Numbered from the stretch's first letter, positions 1 to 7,927 are shown. The stretch: 64,000 nucleotides of DNA from Pseudomonas peradeniyensis (GCF_014268935.2 NZ_JABWRJ020000004.1:1-64000), one strand, 5' to 3'. Made by a program: numbers and translations. Notes: generated by a model not told the origin, from the sequence alone.

Positions 1-18
1 ACCACCCGAGACTTCACA

Positions 19-1269
19 ATGTCATCTGTTTCACGCCTCACCCCCTCCCTGCTTCTTGCCCTCGCCAGCACCCCTGCATTCGCCGCCGACAACACCCTGA
101 TCGGCGACTGGGGCGGCCTGCGCCACCAGCTCGAGGCAGACGGCATCACCTTCACCGGCGATTACAGCGGCGAGACCGCCTACAACGCCCATGGCGGCCT
201 GCACCGCTCGGCCCGCTATTCACAGAACCTCAAGCTGGGCGTGCAGTTCGACCTGTCGAAGCTGTACGGTCTGGACAACGGCGGCAAGGTCCAGCTGACC
301 ATCAACGACCGCCGCGGCAACAGCGCCTCGGAGGACCTGGTGGGCAACCGCCTGCCGATCCAGGAAAACTATGGCGGCCTCTACACCCGGCTCACCGAAC
401 TCAGCTACGAACGCGACCTGTCGCCCGCGCTTAGCCTCAAGTTCGGCTACATGGCCATGGGCAACGATCTCGGCGGCCTGGACAGCGGCATCCTGTGCAA
501 CTTCATGAACGCCGGTTTCTGCGGCCACCCGCTGAACATGTCCGGCGGCAGCGGCTGGACCAACTACCCCAACGCCCACCTCGGCGCGCGGGTGAAATAC
601 GACCTGACGCCCGACTGGCAACTGCGGGTGGCGGCGTTCAACGTCGACCCCGAGAGCAACGGCAATGCCAGCCGTGCCTGGCACCTGGGGCCCAAGCACA
701 CCACCGGCACCGTGGTCCCGGTGGAACTGGTGTACAAGCTGCGCGGCGAACTGCCGGGCGAGTACAAGCTCGGTTACTACTACGACAGCTCGAACGTGAA
801 GCGCATCGGCAGCAGCGAGGACGTCGCCGGTCGTGGCGGGCATTACCTGCTGGTCGACCAGGCTGTGTGGAACGACCCGGCATCGCCCGGGCGCAGCCTG
901 CATGCCTTTGGCCAGTACTCGGCCTCGAGCAAGGCCGCCTCGCCGTTCACCAAGTGGTATGGCGCGGGGGTGGTGTTGTACAAACCGTTCGAAGGCCGAC
1001 CACGAGATACCGTCGCGCTGGGGTACGGCCGCGCGGTACCGAACCCGCGCAGCCGCGCTGTGCTGGAAGATGTGGCCGTCGATGCCGGGCAGCCCTTGCC
1101 GAACCTCGACAGCGCCGAGCAACTGGTCGAGCTGAGCTATGGCTACCAGGCCACCGCGTGGCTGAACCTGCGGCCGGATGTGCAGTACATCGTCGAGCCG
1201 GGAGCATTTTCCGGGAAAGACATCGACAACGCGCTGGTATTCGGCTTGCAGGTCAAGGCGACGTTCTGA
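19..1269 (+). CDS. OprB-family outer-membrane porin
   Basis: Outer-membrane beta-barrel that probably admits a small solute for the transporter encoded next to it. The 416-residue product begins with a signal peptide (hydrophobic core about residues 10-18, cleavage near the AFA-A at 20-23). The mature protein starts with the G-D-W-G-G-L-R segment (29-35) typical of the carbohydrate-selective porin family OprB, and it ends in phenylalanine as barrel proteins do. Two cysteines near 160 and 168 could form a loop disulphide. Only 18 bases lie upstream, so its promoter is mostly outside the window. The APC permease gene follows 145 bases downstream on the same strand, suggesting joint uptake of one substrate. 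The family is clear; the substrate is not visible in the sequence. Confidence 0.85.
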   Translation: MSSVSRLTPSLLLALASTPAFAADNTLIGDWGGLRHQLEADGITFTGDYSGETAYNAHGGLHRSARYSQNLKLGVQFDLSKLYGLDNGGKVQLTINDRRGNSASEDLVGNRLPIQENYGGLYTRLTELSYERDLSPALSLKFGYMAMGNDLGGLDSGILCNFMNAGFCGHPLNMSGGSGWTNYPNAHLGARVKYDLTPDWQLRVAAFNVDPESNGNASRAWHLGPKHTTGTVVPVELVYKLRGELPGEYKLGYYYDSSNVKRIGSSEDVAGRGGHYLLVDQAVWNDPASPGRSLHAFGQYSASSKAASPFTKWYGAGVVLYKPFEGRPRDTVALGYGRAVPNPRSRAVLEDVAVDAGQPLPNLDSAEQLVELSYGYQATAWLNLRPDVQYIVEPGAFSGKDIDNALVFGLQVKATF

Positions 1270-1309
1270 CCACAGACCTGGCGAGCTCTGTAGGAGCGGC
1301 GTTGCCGCG

Positions 1310-1334
1310 CATAGCTTTTTCCTGCCCAGCAACC
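1310..1334 (+). promoter_or_regulatory. shared upstream motif, copy 1 (before the permease)
   Basis: This stretch reads CATAGCTTTTTCCTGCCCAG and continues CAACC. It recurs almost exactly on the opposite strand at 4781-4804, before the DUF1028 gene. The motif ends about 85 bases before the permease start, against about 77 for the second copy. The similar position suggests a regulator site or a conserved promoter element rather than coding sequence. No regulator is assigned. Confidence 0.4.
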
Positions 1335-1414
1335 ACATATTTACTAATTTCCCCGCCCCGCCCCCTGTCCCAGTATCTGGCGCAACTACAACAACAAAGA
1401 GCGGGGAAACTGTC

Positions 1415-2806
1415 ATGAGTGCAAGTGCGTCCGTGCCTGCCAGCGTGCAGCACGATCAAGCCGGCTTTCGCCGGGTCCTGGGGCTGGGGTCGCTGCTGGC
1501 GGTGGCCGTGGGCCTGGTGGTCTCGCAAGGGGTGATGGTGATGATGCTGCAGGGGGTCGGCGCTGCCGGCCTGGGCTTCATCGTGCCGCTGGGGCTGGCC
1601 TACCTGCTGGCCCTGAGCTACGCCTTTTCCTTTTCCGAACTGGCCCTGCTGGTGCCACGCGCCGGCAGCCTGTCGAGCTACACCGAAGTGGCGCTGGGGC
1701 ACTTCCCGGCGATCCTGGCGACCTTCTCCGGCTACGTGGTGGTGGCCATGTTCGCCCTGTCGGCTGAGCTGCTGTTGCTCGACCTGATCGTCGGCAAGGT
1801 CTACCCCGGGGTGTTCCCGCAATACTCGGTGGCCTTTGGCGTGCTCGCGCTGTTCACCGGCCTCAACCTGATGGGCATCGACATCTTCGCCAAACTGCAG
1901 AGCGCGATGGCCGTGGTCATGGTGATCGTGCTGCTGATCCTCGGCATTGCCGCGATCAGCGAAGGGCATGCCGCAGGGGTTACCACCACCCTGCTGCAGG
2001 GCGACTGGAACCCCATGGGCGCCGGGGTGCTGGCCCTGACCGCCATGGCCGTGTGGGGCTTCGTCGGCGCCGAGTTCGTCTGCTCGCTGGTGGAGGAAAC
2101 CCGCAAGCCCGAACGCAACATCCCGCGCTCGATGATCATCGGCCTGACGGTGATCTTCGCCACCATCGGCCTGTACGGGCTGGGCGCACTGTTCCTGGTA
2201 CCCCGCGAAGCCCTGAGCAGCGATGCCCTGCCCCACTACCTGTTCGCCACCACGGTGTTCGGCAAGACCGGCGAAGTGTTCCTGGTGATCGCCGCGGTGA
2301 CCGCCACCTGCAGCACCCTCAACACCTCGCTGGCGGCCATTCCGCGCATGCTCTACGGCATGGCCTGCAACGGCCAGGCGTTCCCCCAGTTCAAGCAGCT
2401 CAGCCCGCGTGCGCGCACGCCCTGGGTGGCCGTGCTGTTCGTCGCGGCGATCACCGGCCTGCCGATCCTGCTGATGGGCCAGGACGCCGCGGCAATCAAC
2501 CTGTTGCTGCTGGCCGCCGCGCTGGCCTGGCTGCTGGCGTACATCATCGTGCACCTGGACGTGATCGCCCTGCGGCTGCGCTACCCGCATCTGGCGCGGC
2601 CATTCCGCACACCGTTCTACCCGCTGCCGCAGCTGTTCGGTATCGGCGGGATGCTGTACGCGATCTGGCATGCCTCGCCCAGCCCGGAGATGAACCTGAA
2701 GGTGTTCGGTACGGCGGGGGTGGTGCTGGCGGTGGTGTCGCTGATTGCCGTCGTGTGGATCAAGGGCGTGATGAAGAAACCGTTGTTCAGGCCTGAGCCG
2801 CTGTAA
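1415..2806 (+). CDS. APC-superfamily amino acid/amine permease
   Basis: Inner-membrane permease of the amino acid-polyamine-organocation superfamily, 463 residues with about twelve hydrophobic segments. Helix 1 (about 22-45) has the broken Gly-rich character of the family. The E-E-T-R-K-P-E-R-N-I-P-R segment in the loop after helix 6 is a family hallmark. The ATG at 1415 was chosen because the family's start lies here; an in-frame upstream extension would run into the porin gene. Downstream, a perfect REP hairpin separates it from the convergent ArgE-like gene. The substrate is unknown, but the amidohydrolase and Rid-type neighbours suggest an amino acid derivative or amine. Confidence 0.88.
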   Translation: MSASASVPASVQHDQAGFRRVLGLGSLLAVAVGLVVSQGVMVMMLQGVGAAGLGFIVPLGLAYLLALSYAFSFSELALLVPRAGSLSSYTEVALGHFPAILATFSGYVVVAMFALSAELLLLDLIVGKVYPGVFPQYSVAFGVLALFTGLNLMGIDIFAKLQSAMAVVMVIVLLILGIAAISEGHAAGVTTTLLQGDWNPMGAGVLALTAMAVWGFVGAEFVCSLVEETRKPERNIPRSMIIGLTVIFATIGLYGLGALFLVPREALSSDALPHYLFATTVFGKTGEVFLVIAAVTATCSTLNTSLAAIPRMLYGMACNGQAFPQFKQLSPRARTPWVAVLFVAAITGLPILLMGQDAAAINLLLLAAALAWLLAYIIVHLDVIALRLRYPHLARPFRTPFYPLPQLFGIGGMLYAIWHASPSPEMNLKVFGTAGVVLAVVSLIAVVWIKGVMKKPLFRPEPL

Positions 2807-2811
2807 CCTTG

Positions 2812-2874
2812 TCGCGGGGCCAGCCCGCTGCCACAGGTAGTTGCAAAACCTGTGGCAGCGGGCTGGCCCCGCGA
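2812..2874. repeat. REP hairpin between convergent genes
   Basis: Perfect inverted repeat, arms 2812-2838 and 2848-2874 (27 bp) with a 9-base loop. The arms carry the P. putida REP core in a variant with GGCCAGCCC in place of GGCAAGCCC. It sits between the permease stop and the ArgE-like stop, so it probably also ends transcription from both sides. Confidence 0.85.
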
Positions 2875-2877
2875 TTG

Positions 2878-4038
2878 TCATGCTTGCTTCAGATGGTCCA
2901 CCAATCGCCGCAACATCGCGTCACATCCCTGCAACTGCTCGACACTGATGAACTCGTCGGGCTTGTGGCCCTGGTCCATGCTCCCGGGCCCACAGACCAC
3001 CGTGGGGATACCCGCCTGGTCGAACAGGCCGCCCTCGGTGCCGAAGGCCACAGTACCGAAATCGTCCGAACCGCTGAGCAACGCCACCAGTTGTGCGGCC
3101 TCGCTCTCGGCTGGCGTGGCCAGGCCCGGGTAGGCGCTCAGGGCGTGCAGGCGAATGTCGCTGGCGGCACTGACGGCACGCATGCGCGGCAGCAGCTCGG
3201 CCTCGGCGTAGGTCTGCAGGCGGTCGGCCACAGCCTGGGCCTCGAAGCCGGGCAAGGCACGCACTTCGAAGTCGAACTCGCACTCCTCGGGGACGATGTT
3301 CAGCGCCCGGCCGCCCTTGATTACCCCGGTCTGTACCGTGGAGAACGGCGGGTCGAAGCGCTCGTCGTGATGCTCGGGGCGCGCCAGGTCGTCACCGATC
3401 TCGCCCAGCTTGCCGATCAGCCGCGCCGCATACTCGATGGCATTGACGCCGTAGGGCGCATAGGCCGAGTGACAGGCGGCGCCATGCACCTGGCAACGCA
3501 TGGCCAGCTTGCCCTTGTGGCCGAGCACAGGCTTCAGTTCGGTGGGCTCGCCGATCAGGCACAGGCGCGGCTTGTGCGGGCGCTGCGCCAGGGCATCGAG
3601 CATCGAGCGCACCCCCAGGCAGCCGACTTCCTCGTCGTAGGAAAACGCCAGGTGCACGGGCAATCTCAGCGGCTGGGCAAGCAACGCCGGCACCGCCGCC
3701 AGCACCGAGGCGATGAAGCCCTTCATGTCAGCCGTGCCACGGCCGTACAGGCGCCCTTCACGTTCAGTCAGCCGGAACGGTTCGACGGTCCAGGCCTGGC
3801 CCTCCACCGGCACCACGTCGGTGTGCCCGGAGAGCACCACGCCGCCACGGTCGGCGGGGCCGATGGTGGCGAACAGATTGGCCTTGGTGCCTTCTTCGTT
3901 GTGGAACAGCTCGCTGGCGACACCAAGCCCGGCCAGGTAGTCGCGGATGAAGGCGATCAGCTCGAGGTTGGAATCGCGACTGACCGTGGCGAACCCGACC
4001 AAGCGCTCGAGCAGCGCACGGCTGGAAACCTCATTCAT
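2878..4038 (-). CDS. M20-family amidohydrolase, ArgE-like
   Basis: Metal-dependent deacylase of the M20/ArgE/DapE family, 386 residues. Visible metal-site motifs are S-G-H-T-D (H72, D74), G-R-G-T-A-D-M-K-G (D104) and the D-E-E-V-G segment (E136, E137), plus the late G-H-K-P-D-E histidine. The start at 4038 gives the family's usual N terminus and overlaps the upstream DUF1028 stop by 8 bases, which indicates one transcript and translational coupling. It resembles acetylornithine deacetylase, but it is not beside other arginine genes. With a permease and a monooxygenase as neighbours, a catabolic role on an N-acyl or carbamoyl compound is more likely than arginine synthesis. That role is inference. 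Confidence 0.82.
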   Translation of the reverse strand: MNEVSSRALLERLVGFATVSRDSNLELIAFIRDYLAGLGVASELFHNEEGTKANLFATIGPADRGGVVLSGHTDVVPVEGQAWTVEPFRLTEREGRLYGRGTADMKGFIASVLAAVPALLAQPLRLPVHLAFSYDEEVGCLGVRSMLDALAQRPHKPRLCLIGEPTELKPVLGHKGKLAMRCQVHGAACHSAYAPYGVNAIEYAARLIGKLGEIGDDLARPEHHDERFDPPFSTVQTGVIKGGRALNIVPEECEFDFEVRALPGFEAQAVADRLQTYAEAELLPRMRAVSAASDIRLHALSAYPGLATPAESEAAQLVALLSGSDDFGTVAFGTEGGLFDQAGIPTVVCGPGSMDQGHKPDEFISVEQLQGCDAMLRRLVDHLKQA

Positions 4039-4708
4039 CGCCCGGCACTCCATAGCTCGGCGCGGCGGTCGGGTTCAGGGCACGGGTCACATAGTCCTGC
4101 ATCTGCGGGCGATAGGCCTGCCAGAGGCTGTCCAGCTCGCCGATGGGATCGTGTTCGGCCCAGTCCACGCGCAGGTCCACCAACGGCCAGGTCAGCTCGC
4201 CAGCGATCTTCAACGCCGCCGAGTGTACCGGCCCCGCCTCACCGCCTGCAGCCATGGCCGCGTGCATCGCCGCCAGCAGGCGGTCGGCCAGGTGGCCACC
4301 GGCCTGTTCGAATGCCGCCACCATGGCCTCGATCACCGTCCGCGACGACAGCAGGTTGCCGGCCGCCGCGCATTGCTCGCCGGCCACGGCGTTGTGCACG
4401 CCCAGGGCCTCCTTGCCGGTGAACAGCGCTACCTGGCCCTGGCTGTCGATCACCGTGACCTGGCGATATTCGCTCCAGCCATTGGCGCTCAGCACCCGGT
4501 CCAGCGCCGCTGCGGGCGGCAGCTGGCCCTGTTCGAGGGCGTCGAGGATCTGCGGGCCGAGGGCCGGCAGGGTGATGTTCTGGGTGGCCACGGCACCGAC
4601 ACCGGCACGTACCCACGGGCAACGGGCGCCGACGGCGATGCTCGATGAACTGATGGCGATGCCGACCTGGCCGGTTTCCTGGCAGCGGCCGATGATGGAG
4701 AAGGTCAT
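4031..4708 (-). CDS. DUF1028 family protein
   Basis: The 225-residue protein begins M-T-F-S-I-I-G-R-C and carries the alternating small-residue strands typical of the DUF1028 family. The family is predicted to have an Ntn-hydrolase-like fold; no reaction is firmly established for this subgroup. There is no signal peptide. It is the first gene of a two-gene operon with the ArgE-like hydrolase, whose start overlaps its stop. It is divergent from the monooxygenase gene across 365 bases. Its upstream region carries the motif shared with the permease promoter. A hydrolytic step on the cluster's substrate is a reasonable guess only. Confidence 0.82.
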   Translation of the reverse strand: MTFSIIGRCQETGQVGIAISSSSIAVGARCPWVRAGVGAVATQNITLPALGPQILDALEQGQLPPAAALDRVLSANGWSEYRQVTVIDSQGQVALFTGKEALGVHNAVAGEQCAAAGNLLSSRTVIEAMVAAFEQAGGHLADRLLAAMHAAMAAGGEAGPVHSAALKIAGELTWPLVDLRVDWAEHDPIGELDSLWQAYRPQMQDYVTRALNPTAAPSYGVPGDE

Positions 4709-4780
4709 GGTGCAGCTCCTGTGTTGAGGTTACCGGCATTCTCGGTGGGCCCCGAAAGCTGCGAAACCAACATTTTCCTC

Positions 4781-4804
4781 GGTACTGGGCAGGAAAAAAC
4801 TATG
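4781..4804 (-). promoter_or_regulatory. shared upstream motif, copy 2 (before DUF1028)
   Basis: On the minus strand this reads CATAGTTTTTTCCTGCCCAG followed by TACC. It matches the copy at 1310-1334 at all but a few positions. It lies about 77 bases before the DUF1028 start. Shared sequence and shared spacing suggest co-regulation of the two transcripts. Confidence 0.4.
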
Positions 4805-4822
4805 GAGGCGCCAAGTAGAACT

Positions 4823-4911
4823 CGTGGGAGCGGGCTTGCCCCGCGATGAGGTCAGCCTAACCCTCTTCGATGGCCTCGCGGGCGCTATCGCGGGGCAAGC
4901 CCGCTCCCACG
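4823..4911. repeat. REP pair in the divergent spacer
   Basis: Two inverted 25-bp REP arms, 4823-4847 and 4887-4911, perfectly complementary around a 39-base centre. It lies in the 365-base spacer between the divergent DUF1028 and monooxygenase genes, which holds no other gene. The remaining spacer carries the two promoter regions. Confidence 0.85.
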
Positions 4912-4989
4912 TATCAGGTAAAGTCCGGTCGAGCCCTTCCCCCCTTCGCCAATTTATCGGCAACCCCCAGCTAAATACTATTTTCGCGA

Positions 4990-5000
4990 TTTCCCGCCCA
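4990..5000 (+). promoter_or_regulatory. short form of the shared motif before the monooxygenase
   Basis: TTTCCCGCCCA here resembles the TTTCCTGCCCA core of the two longer copies and ends about 73 bases before the monooxygenase start. A wider stretch (about 4960-5024) also resembles the region before the permease (about 1326-1381). The shared parts are GCAACC, ACTA, CCCGCCC and CTGGC. Weak on its own; it matters because all three promoters of the cluster carry it. Confidence 0.3.
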
Positions 5001-5073
5001 TCCCTAGTCTGGCCCCAGGCAAAGGCGGTCCCCACCGACCTGAACAAGAACGCCGCTGAAGAAGGGCTGGGAC

Positions 5074-6390
5074 ATGACACTGAACAACATCGAAATCGAC
5101 ACCCTCGTGGTCGGCGCCGGCCAGGCCGGCGTGGCCATGAGCGAACACCTGAGCAAGCTCGGCGTACCGCACCTGGTGCTGGAGCGCAAGCGCATCGCCG
5201 AGGCTTGGCGCACCGGGCGCTGGGATTCGCTGGTGGCCAACGGGCCGGTCTGGCACGACCGCTTCCCGGGCCTGGAATTCGACCTCGACGCCGACGCCTT
5301 CGCCGGCAAGGACCAGGTCGCCGACTACTTCGAGCAGTACGTGCGCAAGTACAACCTGCCGGTACGCACCGGGGTCGAGGTGAGGAAGGTGGTGCGCAAC
5401 GCCGACCGCCCGGGCTTCACCATCGACACCAACCAGGGCGTGATCCGCGCCAACCGCGTGGTGGCCGCCACCGGTCCGTTCCAGCGCCCGGTGATCCCGG
5501 CCATCGCGCCGAAGGACGAAGGCCTGCACCAGATCCACTCCGCCGCCTACTTCAACCCCGGGCAGTTGCCCGAGGGCGCGGTGCTGGTGGTCGGCGCCGG
5601 CTCCTCCGGGGTGCAGATCGCCGAGGAACTGATGCGCGCCGGGCGCCAGGTGTACCTCTCGGTCGGCGCTCATGACCGTCCGCCGCGCAGCTACCGCAAC
5701 CGCGATTTCTGCTGGTGGCTGGGCGTGCTCGGCGAGTGGGACGCGGAGATCGCCAAGCCTGGCCGTGAGCACGTGACCATCGCCGTGTCCGGCGCCCGTG
5801 GTGGCCATACCGTGGACTTTCGCGCCCTCGCCCACCAAGGCATGACCCTGGTCGGCCTGACCCAGTCGTTCGAAGGCGGCGTGGCCCGCTTCCAGGACAA
5901 CCTGGCCGACAACATCAACCGCGGCGACGAGAACTACCTGGCCCTGCTGGACGCCGCCGACGCCTATGTCGAACGCAACGGCCTGGACCTGCCGGAGGAG
6001 CCCGAGGCGCGCAAGCGCCTGGCCGACCCGGCCTGCGTCAGCCAGCCCTTGCTGGAACTGGACCTGGCCCAGGCCAACGTCAGGAGCATCATCTGGGCCA
6101 CCGGCTACGGCGTGGATTTCAGCTGGCTGCAGGTGGACACCTTCGACGCCAACGGCAAGCCGCAACACCAGCGCGGCGTGTCGAAGGAGCCGGGCGTGTA
6201 CTTCCTCGGCCTGCCCTGGCTGTCGCGCCGTGGCTCGTCGTTCATCTGGGGCGTGTGGCACGACGCCAAGCACGTCGCCGGTCATATCGCCACCCAGCGC
6301 ACCTACCTGGCTTACCGCGACCGCGAGCAGCGCGCCGCGGATGAGCAGCAACCCTCGATCAGCAACATCAGCACCTTCGGAGCCCTCTGA
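5074..6390 (+). CDS. flavin-dependent NAD(P)H monooxygenase
   Basis: Two-dinucleotide-binding flavoprotein of the flavin monooxygenase / YUC-like class, 438 residues. The FAD-binding G-A-G-Q-A-G is at 14-19 and the NAD(P)H-binding G-A-G-S-S-G at 174-179. The segment I-I-W-A-T-G-Y-G is the family's late ATG motif. It has no membrane segment and is expected in the cytoplasm. Its stop overlaps the start of the Rid-family gene (TGATG), so the two are co-translated. Such enzymes oxygenate N, S or carbonyl groups; with a Rid protein beside it, an amine or imine intermediate is plausible. The substrate is unknown. Confidence 0.85.
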   Translation: MTLNNIEIDTLVVGAGQAGVAMSEHLSKLGVPHLVLERKRIAEAWRTGRWDSLVANGPVWHDRFPGLEFDLDADAFAGKDQVADYFEQYVRKYNLPVRTGVEVRKVVRNADRPGFTIDTNQGVIRANRVVAATGPFQRPVIPAIAPKDEGLHQIHSAAYFNPGQLPEGAVLVVGAGSSGVQIAEELMRAGRQVYLSVGAHDRPPRSYRNRDFCWWLGVLGEWDAEIAKPGREHVTIAVSGARGGHTVDFRALAHQGMTLVGLTQSFEGGVARFQDNLADNINRGDENYLALLDAADAYVERNGLDLPEEPEARKRLADPACVSQPLLELDLAQANVRSIIWATGYGVDFSWLQVDTFDANGKPQHQRGVSKEPGVYFLGLPWLSRRGSSFIWGVWHDAKHVAGHIATQRTYLAYRDREQRAADEQQPSISNISTFGAL

Positions 6391-6806
6391 TGCCTACCCA
6401 CACCCGCATCCGCATGTTCAACACCAAGGCAACCTACCCCAACCAGACCCTGGACAACGACCTGTGCCAGGCCGTGCGGGCCGGTAACACCATCTATGTG
6501 CGCGGGCAGGTCGGCACCGACTTCGAAGGCCGGCTGGTGGGCCTGGGCAATCCGCAGGCCCAGGCCGAGCAGGCGATGAAGAACGTCAAGCAGCTGCTCG
6601 AAGAAGCGGGCTCGGACCTGTCGCACATCGTCAAGACCACCACCTATATCACCGACCCGCGCTTTCGCGAGCCGGTGTACAAGGAAGTGGGCAAGTGGCT
6701 CAAGGGGGTGTTCCCGATTTCCACCGGGCTGGTGGTGGCCGGGTTGGCCCAGGCCGAATGGCTGATGGAGATCGATGTGATCGCGGTGGTGCCGGAGCAA
6801 GAATAA
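6390..6806 (+). CDS. Rid-family protein lacking the catalytic arginine
   Basis: A 138-residue member of the YjgF/YER057c/UK114 (Rid) superfamily, translationally coupled to the monooxygenase. The family core N-P-Q-A-Q-A-E-Q-A and the C-terminal M-E-I-D-V-I-A-V strand are present. In canonical RidA an arginine in F-P-A-R-S hydrolyses enamines and imines. Here the segment reads F-P-I-S-T-G, so that arginine is absent. The protein therefore belongs to a Rid subgroup outside the classic RidA deaminases, and its role in the pathway is open. Its last 60-odd bases recur downstream of the RHS gene. Confidence 0.85.
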   Translation: MPTHTRIRMFNTKATYPNQTLDNDLCQAVRAGNTIYVRGQVGTDFEGRLVGLGNPQAQAEQAMKNVKQLLEEAGSDLSHIVKTTTYITDPRFREPVYKEVGKWLKGVFPISTGLVVAGLAQAEWLMEIDVIAVVPEQE

Positions 6807-6808
6807 CG
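6742..6808 (+). repeat. Rid gene 3' end, direct repeat copy 1
   Basis: This segment covers the last codons and stop of the intact Rid gene. It recurs at 7772-7838, exactly 1030 bases away, with about six differences in 67 positions. The two copies bracket the RHS gene. Confidence 0.9.
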
Positions 6809-6821
6809 ACATGCAGTACCT

Positions 6822-6840
6822 GGGGCTGCCTTGCGGCCCC
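6822..6840 (+). terminator. possible terminator after the Rid gene
   Basis: GGGGC (6822-6826) pairs with GCCCC (6836-6840), and a short T-rich run follows. The stem is only 5 bp, so this is a weak candidate. Confidence 0.35.
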
Positions 6841-6960
6841 TTCACCCTTTCAAGGATTTGTGCTGATTCAGCGTTGCCCTCCTGATAGTTCTGCCAGTTG
6901 TCGATACAGGCAGCCCATTCCATAGTCAGCTTTTCGAGTTTGCCAGACTCAGGAGCGACC

Positions 6961-7758
6961 ATGTCTCATCCAAGTTCCCTGCCATCCACAAGGCTACTGG
7001 TGACAGATATTGCCGGTTCGGTTCTGAAACGACTTAGTGACCAGCAGCCAGGTGTGTTTGCCTACTGTGCCTTTGGACACCTGGGACCTGCGCGAGCTGT
7101 AGCGCCATTGCTCGGTTTCAATAACCAGCACCGCGAACCGTTGACCGGTGTTTATCTGCTAGGCAACGGCCACCGAAGCTTCAACCCAGTCCTGATGCGA
7201 TTTGTCTCGGCCGACGACTTGAGCCCGTTTGGTGATGGTGGAATTAATGCTTATGCCTACTGCCAGAACGACCCCATCAATCGAACAGATCCTTCGGGAA
7301 TGATGTATAAGGCCACCAATACACTTGTGACCCTGGTAGACACTAAAACTGGTTTATCCAGTTACATGTTCACACCGGAACGCCCCGCCTCTCTTTCCAG
7401 CGTTAAACGCAGTAAGCAAACCAATACTCGTTCTTCCTCAGACGCTCACAACAAGCAGACCGGCAACTCGGGCGCGTCACAGGCAGCTTCGTCAAACGCC
7501 CTCGCTAACGGGCGCTCCACTAAGTCGCCTAAGTCACCCCCTCCCCAGCCATTGATAACTACTGGGACATCTGGAAAGCCGGAATCCGGCACCACGACAA
7601 CCAGCCGCTCGCACGTTGCCTCCCTATCCCGTAATAGCTCGATTGACTCGACAGACGAACGATCCCCTTCAAATGATTCAACGCCTTACAACTCGGACTC
7701 AGAGGATGAGCGTTTCAACGAGGGAACCGTAAGAGTCATCCGTGGTTCGCAACTCTGA
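6961..7758 (+). CDS. orphan RHS-core C-terminal protein
   Basis: A 265-residue protein with the RHS repeat-associated core at about residues 47-114 (R-E-P-L-T-G-V-Y, the R-F-V-S-A-D-D box, and N-D-P-I-N-R-T-D-P-S-G). The long upstream YD-repeat shell is missing. The C-terminal 150 residues are a Ser/Thr/Asn-rich, probably disordered tip with no recognised toxin motif. The ATG at 6961 is preceded by AGGAG. There is no signal peptide. Base composition is clearly lower in GC than both neighbours, and the gene is bracketed by a duplicated Rid-gene end, which points to insertion by recombination. No immunity gene is evident next to it. The family call is firm; the function is unknown. Confidence 0.82.
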   Translation: MSHPSSLPSTRLLVTDIAGSVLKRLSDQQPGVFAYCAFGHLGPARAVAPLLGFNNQHREPLTGVYLLGNGHRSFNPVLMRFVSADDLSPFGDGGINAYAYCQNDPINRTDPSGMMYKATNTLVTLVDTKTGLSSYMFTPERPASLSSVKRSKQTNTRSSSDAHNKQTGNSGASQAASSNALANGRSTKSPKSPPPQPLITTGTSGKPESGTTTTSRSHVASLSRNSSIDSTDERSPSNDSTPYNSDSEDERFNEGTVRVIRGSQL

Positions 7759-7771
7759 ACCTTTTCCAGAT

Positions 7772-7838
7772 GGTTCGCCCAGGCCGAATAGCTGATGGAG
7801 ATCGATGTGATCGCGGTGGTGCCGGATCAGGAGTGACG
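7772..7838 (+). repeat. Rid gene 3' end, direct repeat copy 2
   Basis: Diverged copy of 6742-6808. In the Rid reading frame its tryptophan codon has become TAG, and the tail ends V-V-P-D-Q-E before a TGA stop. It is therefore a non-functional gene end, not a live gene. Confidence 0.88.
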
Positions 7839-7848
7839 CGCAAAAAAA

Positions 7849-7922
7849 ATCGCGGGGCAAGCCCGCTCCCACGCCTTGAGTCATTGTGGACTCAAGGCGT
7901 GGGAGCGGGCTTGCCCCGCGAT
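7849..7922. repeat. perfect REP hairpin
   Basis: A 34-bp perfect inverted repeat, arms 7849-7882 and 7889-7922, with a 6-base loop. It lies between the RHS gene and the convergent pirin gene and is preceded by an A-run, so it could act as a terminator for the pirin transcript. Confidence 0.88.
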
Positions 7923-7927
7923 GGGTA

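Noticed and set aside
1288..1312. Third type of REP at the end of the porin gene (TGTAGGAGCGGCGTTGCCGCGC)
   Set aside because: Only a single short arm is present with no inverted partner nearby, so I do not list it as a repeat element.
220..2881. Long minus-strand open frames opposite the porin and the permease
   Set aside because: They are Gln/His/Val-rich, low-complexity mirror frames caused by high GC at third codon positions of the real genes, and match no family.
4990..5040. Sigma-54 promoter before the monooxygenase
   Set aside because: A TGGCCCC is followed by no properly spaced TTGC element; the -24/-12 pattern is incomplete.
6898..7758. Longer start for the RHS gene at 6898
   Set aside because: The extra 21 residues lack family likeness, while the ATG at 6961 has AGGAG at the right distance.
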